Shown: one piece after another, positions 7,196-11,571 of the stretch
Layout of the letters: each line of letters begins with the position of its first letter
Numbering within the stretch: position 1 is the first letter of the stretch
NCBI GenBank assembly: GCA_017694735.1
Contig: JADIMN010000146.1
Location: 1 to 11,571 of the forward strand
Direction: 5' to 3'
DNA length: 11,571 nt
DNA from: Candidatus Alectryobacillus merdavium
GTDB taxonomy: Bacteria > Bacillota_I > Bacilli_A > RFN20 > CAG-826
The notes under the pieces: model-generated
The model's input: the letters and a program-made list of their open reading frames with translations, nothing else
Database searches by the model: none
What the model was told of the DNA's origin: nothing
Program-made: the position numbers and the translations under genes

Positions 7196-8338
7196 TTATT
7201 GCCCTCTTTTATCAAAATAATTTTTTAATAGATCTTTTACAAAATCATTAGTGGATATTATATCATGTAATGACATATTTTTAATATATTTTGTCTTGTC
7301 TATCGCATAATTAATAATTGTATAAATATCTAAAAATTTGATTTCTCCATTTAAAAATTTTTCAACAGCAAAATCATTAGCTGCATTAATTATGGTTCCT
7401 AAATTACCGCCTTTTTTAATAATTAAATATCCTAATTCTAAAATTTTCTTTTGAAATTGATTTGGTTCTTTAAAAGTTAAGTTAGAAATTGAATATATAT
7501 TTAATGATTTATTAATATTTGCCCTCTTATTATTTTTTAGAGCATAAGAAATAGGAATTTGCATGTCATTAATTCCTAAATCAAGTAAATAATTTCCATC
7601 ATTTAGCTCAATTAGAGAATGAACTAAACTTTCTTTATGAATTAAAATTTTAATTTTAGAATAGTTAAATAAATAAAAAGCTTCAGCTATTTCAAAAACT
7701 TTATTAATTAAAGTTGCAGAATCGATACTAATTTTATTTCCCATCTTCCATGTTGGATGTTTTAATGCATCATCTTTACTAACAGTTTGCAATTGCTCAT
7801 AAGAATAATCACAAAATGGACCACCAGAACAGGTTAAAATTATTGTTTTTAAATTTTTTCTATTTCCTTTTAAACATTTTTCAATAGCAACATGTTCACT
7901 ATCAATTGGAAATAATTTAGATTCTGACTTCTTTAATTTTTTTATAAATAACTTGCCACCACAAACTAAAGTCTCTTTATTTGCAAGGGCTAAATTCTTG
8001 TTCATTTCAATAACTTTAAAACTTGGTAAAACTCCAACAAATCCGACAAGAGCATTAACATACATATCAGCATTACATTCTTGAATAAAATCTTGCATTT
8101 TATCAGCGCAAAAAAACTTTATATTTTTATATTTAATGCTTAATTCATCTTTTGCTTTTTCATCAACTAAATATGCATATTTTATTGATGAAAAATTATT
8201 TAATATTTCTTGCAAAACCCCAATATTTTTTCCAATACTAACTCCAATAAGTTCATATTCAATTTTATTATTTTTTAATAAATCTAGTGTTTGTCTTCCG
8301 ATACTTCCACTAGCTCCTAAAATAGCTAATTTTTTCAT
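7196..8338 (-). CDS. dxr: 1-deoxy-D-xylulose 5-phosphate reductoisomerase
   Basis: Cytosolic MEP-pathway enzyme that converts 1-deoxy-D-xylulose 5-phosphate to 2-C-methyl-D-erythritol 4-phosphate with NADPH and a divalent metal. The 380-aa length is normal. The Rossmann motif GASGSIG is at 8-14; the metal/substrate residues are in DSEH (146-149, Asp146 and Glu148), followed by SGGPF (171-175) and HPTWKMGNKISIDSATL (194-210) with the expected His, Lys and Asn residues; NAANDFAV (318-325) matches the C-terminal family block. Its ATG shares one base with the cdsA stop (TGATG), which suggests termination-reinitiation. It supplies isoprenoid units for the undecaprenyl carrier made by uppS in the same operon, and shows that this organism uses the MEP rather than the mevalonate route. 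Confidence 0.97.
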   Translation of the reverse strand: MKKLAILGASGSIGRQTLDLLKNNKIEYELIGVSIGKNIGVLQEILNNFSSIKYAYLVDEKAKDELSIKYKNIKFFCADKMQDFIQECNADMYVNALVGFVGVLPSFKVIEMNKNLALANKETLVCGGKLFIKKLKKSESKLFPIDSEHVAIEKCLKGNRKNLKTIILTCSGGPFCDYSYEQLQTVSKDDALKHPTWKMGNKISIDSATLINKVFEIAEAFYLFNYSKIKILIHKESLVHSLIELNDGNYLLDLGINDMQIPISYALKNNKRANINKSLNIYSISNLTFKEPNQFQKKILELGYLIIKKGGNLGTIINAANDFAVEKFLNGEIKFLDIYTIINYAIDKTKYIKNMSLHDIISTNDFVKDLLKNYFDKRGQ

Positions 8339-9453
8339 CAGTTAAGAAACCACCAACCGTTGCTCATTAAAGTTAATAAGCAAGCGACAAAAATAAATGT
8401 AAATAAAACGCTATCAAGTCTATCTAAAACTCCGCCGTGTCCAGGAATTATATTTCCAAAATCTTTTATGCCAAAATTTCTTTTAATTGCGCTAAAAGCA
8501 AAATCACCGATATTAGCAATAAGTGGCATACCAACAGCTAAAATAACTACATTATACCAGTGTTCAAAATCAAGTACACCTGGAAGTAAATCACATCCAC
8601 CAGCTGAACAAGAAAAAGCAAAAACTAGTCCTAATCCAGTAGCAATTAAAATTCCACCAACAAATCCTTCCCATGTTTTTTTAGGAGAAATTCTCTCGTT
8701 AATCTTATGTTTTCCAAATAAAACACCAACAAAATAAGCACCAATATCATTCATCATGCATCCAATTAATACAAAAATAAACAATAAAGTTGAAAGTGCA
8801 TAAGTACCATAACCATTATCATAATAATTAATCGAACTACCAATAAATTCACTGGAAAATGGTAGATATTTTACATAATACATGCTTTGGAAACCTATTC
8901 CAATTAATATCGACATTGTAAAGAAATAACATACATCTTTAAAGGTGAAATTTTCATTTGTAATACATGCAGTAAAATAAATTAAAAAGCTAAAGGCAAC
9001 CATAATAATTGAGATGCCTAATCCCTCTACTACTCCACCACTTGAATTAGCAAATCCAACTCCAAATAACGCAAAATTAAAATTTAAGTCTGCAATTATA
9101 GAATTTTCGCCACCATATACATATTGATTTAATGCATTCTTAATAAAATACCAATAAATAAAAGATAAAGTAATTATTATAAAAGTTATATACAAGACAA
9201 TTGGGATATTTTTTTCTTTTGGAGCTCTAGAAACTTCTAAAATAGAAATAAAAGCTAATACCAAAATTAATATAAAAAACCCCCATGATCCAACAAAGGA
9301 TAAAGGAAGACATATAAAAAGTAAAACTAAAGCAGTAAGAATTCTTACTATCATATTTTTACCAGTTGATGCACTAATTTTATTTGCTTCAACTAAGTGA
9401 ATATGTTTCTTTTGATGTTTTTCTTTGTTGTTTTGCAATTCTTGATTTTCCAT
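8338..9453 (-). CDS. cdsA: Phosphatidate cytidylyltransferase (CDP-diacylglycerol synthase)
   Basis: Integral membrane enzyme that makes CDP-diacylglycerol from CTP and phosphatidate, the branch point for phosphatidylglycerol and cardiolipin. With the start at 9453 it has 371 aa. It shows multiple hydrophobic helices from residue 34 on, SPKKTWEG (256-263) and the family signature SAIKRNFGIKD (321-331) followed by PGHGGVLDRLD (337-347) with its metal-binding Asp residues. Start choice: ATG 9453 lies one base after the uppS stop; an upstream in-frame ATG at 9507 would overlap uppS by 53 nt. An AAGGAG occurs 17 nt before 9453, which is unusually far. The first 33 residues are a hydrophilic Lys/Gln/His-rich extension ahead of the usual MIVRILTALVLL start of the family, so ATG at residue 34 is a third possibility. 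Confidence 0.95.
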   Translation of the reverse strand: MENQELQNNKEKHQKKHIHLVEANKISASTGKNMIVRILTALVLLFICLPLSFVGSWGFFILILVLAFISILEVSRAPKEKNIPIVLYITFIIITLSFIYWYFIKNALNQYVYGGENSIIADLNFNFALFGVGFANSSGGVVEGLGISIIMVAFSFLIYFTACITNENFTFKDVCYFFTMSILIGIGFQSMYYVKYLPFSSEFIGSSINYYDNGYGTYALSTLLFIFVLIGCMMNDIGAYFVGVLFGKHKINERISPKKTWEGFVGGILIATGLGLVFAFSCSAGGCDLLPGVLDFEHWYNVVILAVGMPLIANIGDFAFSAIKRNFGIKDFGNIIPGHGGVLDRLDSVLFTFIFVACLLTLMSNGWWFLN

Positions 9454-9454
9454 A

Positions 9455-10165
9455 CTAAATTTTTCCAAATCTCCTTGTTCTTGAATTAAATATATCAATG
9501 CATTCATGTAATTGATTCACATCAAAGTCAGGCCAATAAGTTTTAGTAAAAATTAATTCAGCATAAGCTAACTGATATAGCATAAAATTTGATATTCTTT
9601 CTTCTCCACTTGTCCTAATTAATAAATCAACATCGGGCATATCTTTGGTGTACAAGTATCTTTTAAAAGTTTCTTCATTTAAATCTTTTAAGTCAAAGTC
9701 ATTTTCTTTAATTTCTTTAAAAAGATTTTTAATACCAAAAATTATATCATCTCGACCGCCATAATTTAAACAAACATTAAAAATCATTGTTTTATTATTT
9801 TTTGTTAAATCAAGGCATTTATTAACCACATCTTGACTAGATTTTCTTAGTTTTAAAATATTACCACTAACGACAAGCTTAATATCCTTTTCCATCATTT
9901 CTTTGATATTTTTATTAAAAAAATCTTCTAAATAATCAAATAAATGATCAATTTCTTTTTGTGGACGATTCCAATTTTCCGTAGAAAAGCAAAAAAAGGA
10001 AACATTTTTAATATTTAGTTTATAACATTCTCTCATTATTTTAAGAACATTTGAAACTCCTTTTTTATGGCCAAAATATCTAGGTTTATTTCTTAATTTT
10101 GCCCATCTACCATTGCCGTCCATAATAAAAGCAATGTGTTTTAAATTAGTGGTATCAATATTCAT
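9455..10165 (-). CDS. uppS: Undecaprenyl diphosphate synthase (cis-prenyltransferase)
   Basis: Adds isopentenyl units in cis to farnesyl diphosphate to build the C55 lipid carrier for envelope glycan synthesis. At 236 aa it is a little short for the family but complete. Conserved regions: IMDGNGRWAK (14-23) with catalytic Asp16, FFCFSTENWNRP near 57-68, NYGGRDDI near 134-141, DLLIRTSGEERISNF near 180-194 with the diphosphate-binding Arg residues, and TYWPDF. The start lies 4 nt after the frr stop; no strong ribosome site is visible. The cdsA start follows after one base. The gene sits with dxr, which makes its precursor, as in Bacillus. A retained lipid carrier argues for some cell-envelope polymer, but the window does not show which. 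Confidence 0.97.
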   Translation of the reverse strand: MNIDTTNLKHIAFIMDGNGRWAKLRNKPRYFGHKKGVSNVLKIMRECYKLNIKNVSFFCFSTENWNRPQKEIDHLFDYLEDFFNKNIKEMMEKDIKLVVSGNILKLRKSSQDVVNKCLDLTKNNKTMIFNVCLNYGGRDDIIFGIKNLFKEIKENDFDLKDLNEETFKRYLYTKDMPDVDLLIRTSGEERISNFMLYQLAYAELIFTKTYWPDFDVNQLHECIDIFNSRTRRFGKI

Positions 10166-10169
10166 TGTA

Positions 10170-10715
10170 TTAGATGCTTAAGATTTCTTTTTCTTTTTCT
10201 TTTGTTAAATTATCAACTTTAACAATTATTTCATCAGTAACCTTTTGCATTTCCTTTTCGATTCTATCTTTTAAATCATCGCTATAATCATCGGATTTTT
10301 TCAATTTATCAAAAAATTCTCTTCTAATATTTCTAATAGCAACTTTGCTCTCTTCAGCAAAGCTTCTTGCTTTTTTAGCTAATTCTTTTCTCTTATCCTC
10401 TGTTAAAGGTGGAATAACAATTCTAATGCTATCTCCATCATTAATTGGATTCAAATACAAATCACTTCCAGCAATAGCATTATAAACAGATTTAACATCA
10501 CCTTTATCATAAGGTTTAACTAAAATTTGTCTTGGCTCTGGAATAGTAATTGCACAAATTTGATTAATAGGCATTTTTTCACCATAATAATCGCATTCAA
10601 TTTTATCAAGCAAACTTGCATTTGCTCTTCCAGTTCTTAATGTATTAAAAGACTCTTTTAAGGAAACAATACATTTTTCCATTCTTTCTTGACAAGTAAG
10701 TGTTAATTCATCCAT
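10170..10715 (-). CDS. frr: Ribosome recycling factor
   Basis: Splits the post-termination ribosome together with EF-G. At 181 aa (family about 185) it aligns over its full length: the N-terminal helix MDELTLTCQERMEKCIVSLK, the core block LRTGRANASLLDKIECDYYG (residues 26-45), PINQICAITIPEPRQILVKPYD, NPINDGDSIRIVIPPLTEDKRKEL and the long C-terminal helices ending in KEKEKEILSI. AGAGAGG lies 8 nt before the ATG, inside the end of pyrH, giving one of the clearest ribosome sites in the operon. The pyrH-frr pair with a 2-nt gap is a near-universal arrangement. Confidence 0.98.
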   Translation of the reverse strand: MDELTLTCQERMEKCIVSLKESFNTLRTGRANASLLDKIECDYYGEKMPINQICAITIPEPRQILVKPYDKGDVKSVYNAIAGSDLYLNPINDGDSIRIVIPPLTEDKRKELAKKARSFAEESKVAIRNIRREFFDKLKKSDDYSDDLKDRIEKEMQKVTDEIIVKVDNLTKEKEKEILSI

Positions 10716-10717
10716 AT

Positions 10718-11437
10718 TTAAAACCTCTCTTTTAATATTGTACCAATATTTTCGCCTTCAAGCACTCTTTTAAAGTTATTTGGATCATCCATTGAAAAAA
10801 CTCTAATATCAATGTTTTGTCCTAGCATCATAGCAACAGCAGTATGATCCATTACACCTAGATTTTTTTCATATAATTCACCAAAAGTAATTTTTTTAAT
10901 TAATTTAGCATCTGGGTTTTTTGTTGGATCTTTATCATAAACCCCGTCAACACCATTTTTAGCCATTAAAATGGCATCTGCATTTATTTCAATAGCTCTT
11001 AATGTTGCAGTTGTATCAGTAGTAAAATAAGGATTTCCAGTTCCGCCAGCAAAAATAGTGACTATTCCTTTTTCTAAATGAGATATTGCTTTTCTTCGAA
11101 TATATTTTTCACAAACAGCATCAACTTCAATACTAGACATAACTCTACAATCAAGTCCAGCATTTTCTAAAGCGCTTTGTAATGCTAAAGAATTTATTAT
11201 TGTTCCAAGCATTCCCATATAATCCGCAACAGAATGCTCGATTCCAATTTCATTAGCTAATTTTCCTCTAAAAATATTTCCTGCTCCGACAACAATTGCA
11301 ACTTGAACCTTTTCATCAACAAGCAATTTTATTGCTTCTGCAACTTTATCAAGCATTTTAGCATCAATTATTTGTTGCTCTTTTTTATCTTTTAAAGCTT
11401 CACCAGATAATTTAACTAACACTCTTTTATACTTCAT
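10718..11437 (-). CDS. pyrH: UMP kinase (uridylate kinase)
   Basis: Phosphorylates UMP to UDP with ATP; a hexameric amino-acid-kinase-fold enzyme distinct from eukaryotic UMP/CMP kinases. At 239 aa it is full length. Motifs: VKLSGEAL (8-15), VGAGNIFRG near 50-58, DYMGMLGTIINSLALQ near 73-88, GGTGNPYFTTDTTA near 131-144, and MAKNGVDGVYDKDP near 158-171, the nucleotide-binding block. It starts with MKYKRVLVKLSG as the family does. In Bacilli tsf normally precedes pyrH; here at least 124 bases upstream show no tsf, so pyrH may be the first gene of this transcript. No ribosome site lies at the usual distance; an AAAGGAG sits 46 nt upstream with a hairpin between. Confidence 0.98.
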   Translation of the reverse strand: MKYKRVLVKLSGEALKDKKEQQIIDAKMLDKVAEAIKLLVDEKVQVAIVVGAGNIFRGKLANEIGIEHSVADYMGMLGTIINSLALQSALENAGLDCRVMSSIEVDAVCEKYIRRKAISHLEKGIVTIFAGGTGNPYFTTDTTATLRAIEINADAILMAKNGVDGVYDKDPTKNPDAKLIKKITFGELYEKNLGVMDHTAVAMMLGQNIDIRVFSMDDPNNFKRVLEGENIGTILKERF

Positions 11438-11446
11438 ATTATCGTA

Positions 11447-11497
11447 TTATTCAGTTAAGCCTAGTTTGATGACTGAATAACTTCTCCTTTCTAGGCT
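11447..11497. repeat. Two interleaved perfect inverted repeats
   Basis: TTATTCAGT (11447-11455) pairs with ACTGAATAA (11472-11480), and AGCCTAG (11458-11464) pairs with CTAGGCT (11491-11497). The arms alternate (a-b-a'-b'), so the two stems must form a pseudoknot or exclude one another. One connecting loop would be only 2 nt, which makes mutual exclusion more likely. The sequence AAAGGAG (- strand) lies in one of the loops. Alternatively these are DNA operators flanking a rightward promoter. Confidence 0.55.
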
Positions 11498-11502
11498 ATA
11501 AT
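11473..11502 (+). promoter_or_regulatory. Possible rightward promoter with consensus -10 TATAAT
   Basis: A perfect TATAAT lies at 11497-11502. The -35 is poor: CTGAAT at 11473-11478 with an 18-bp spacer matches only the TGA core. Transcription would start near 11509-11511, exactly at the foot of the hairpin at 11511-11570. Weak on its own in an AT-rich genome; the agreement with the hairpin is what makes it worth noting. Confidence 0.3.
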
Positions 11503-11509
11503 TTCTATA

Positions 11510-11571
11510 TGCTGTGTACCTGTACTCATAAATTGCCACTAGATGGCTTAGGAGATTTTCAGGACACGGCT
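11510..11571 (+). ncRNA. Candidate structured RNA or divergent 5' leader, cut by the window edge
   Basis: GCTGTGT (11511-11517) pairs with ACACGGC (11564-11570) and CCTG (11519-11522) with CAGG (11560-11563), leaving one bulged A. Inside, GCCA (11535-11538) pairs with TGGC (11544-11547) around a 5-nt loop. One pair (11513 with 11568) is U-G on the + strand but C-A on the - strand, which argues for rightward transcription. I compared it from memory with SRP RNA, tmRNA, RNase P RNA and common riboswitches. A short likeness to the Bacillus SRP Alu loop (CCUGUACUC) is not enough to call it, because the rest does not align. Confidence 0.3.

Larger units (their letters stand above)
11438..11571 (-). 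promoter_or_regulatory. pyrH: Probable leader region upstream of pyrH
   Basis: Noncoding as far as I can tell, and richer in G+C (roughly 37%, near 46% in the last 60 bases) than the coding sequence around it, which is nearer 25-30%. Read leftward, AAAGGAG at 11490-11484 is followed by a 9-bp hairpin (11480-11447) and then 9 bases to the pyrH ATG. If the hairpin forms, the ribosome site and the start codon come within about 12 unpaired bases. A leftward promoter was not convincing: TTTATG and TATAGA with a 17-bp spacer is the best, and it is weak. The operon promoter may lie in or beyond this region. Confidence 0.4.

Noticed and set aside
8360..8737. A 125-codon + strand frame opposite cdsA
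   Set aside because: It is antisense to the conserved CdsA signature region and has no recognisable product; a shadow frame.
11447..11571. A 40-codon - strand frame open from the window edge to a TAA 9 bases before pyrH
   Set aside because: It could be the end of an upstream gene, but it does not resemble tsf or rpsB, uses codons such as CTC, CTA and AGG unlike the operon genes, and 40 open codons at this base composition are not significant. Sequence to the right would settle it.
11510..11571. A short + strand frame starting at ATG 11510 and open to the edge
   Set aside because: There is no ribosome site, the frame is only 20 codons, and the same bases form a hairpin with a strand-diagnostic G-U pair.
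11510..11571. SRP RNA 5' (Alu) domain
   Set aside because: CCUGUACUC matches the Bacillus SRP loop as I recall it, but the preceding GG-rich hairpin is missing and the following stem does not align.

Overview
The window is a very AT-rich, tightly packed bacterial segment. It holds one leftward operon with the conserved Bacilli order pyrH-frr-uppS-cdsA-dxr-rseP-polC, followed by a tRNA-Arg(CCU) gene and a strong intrinsic terminator. PolC-type DNA polymerase III, the low GC content and the gene order point to a Bacilli/Tenericutes-like Firmicute. TGA works as a stop codon at rseP and cdsA, and Trp is encoded by TGG, so this is not a code-4 mycoplasma. An uncultured gut lineage of RF39 or Acholeplasma type is a reasonable guess, but it is inference. 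The prolyl-tRNA synthetase gene (proS) that lies between rseP and polC in Bacillus subtilis is missing.

Layout from left to right: (1) bases 1-131 are the right end of an IS3-family insertion sequence, with the last 35 codons of its transposase on the + strand. (2) Bases 132-448 have no convincing gene but carry palindromes, a two-tier hairpin and a tRNA-like remnant. (3) Bases 449-482 are an intrinsic terminator for the leftward operon. (4) Bases 495-571 are tRNA-Arg(CCU). (5) Bases 576-11437 are seven genes with almost no space between them; spacings run from 4 nt apart to a 4 nt overlap. (6) Bases 11438-11571 are a noncoding, GC-richer region upstream of pyrH with overlapping inverted repeats and a possible rightward structured transcript that runs off the edge.

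The operon joins UMP phosphorylation (pyrH), ribosome recycling (frr), isoprenoid precursor and lipid-carrier synthesis (dxr in the MEP pathway, uppS making undecaprenyl diphosphate), phospholipid synthesis (cdsA), intramembrane proteolysis (rseP) and chromosome replication (polC). All seven proteins look intact.

The main oddities are in two proteins. The site-2 protease is 690 aa instead of roughly 420. It has a duplicated, Lys-rich module inserted on the cytoplasmic side and a large extracytoplasmic domain with a DxDxDGxxD calcium-loop-like motif and no visible PDZ motif. PolC has an acidic-aromatic low-complexity insert before its OB domain. The other points worth following are the pyrH leader and the structured intergenic island at 297-360.
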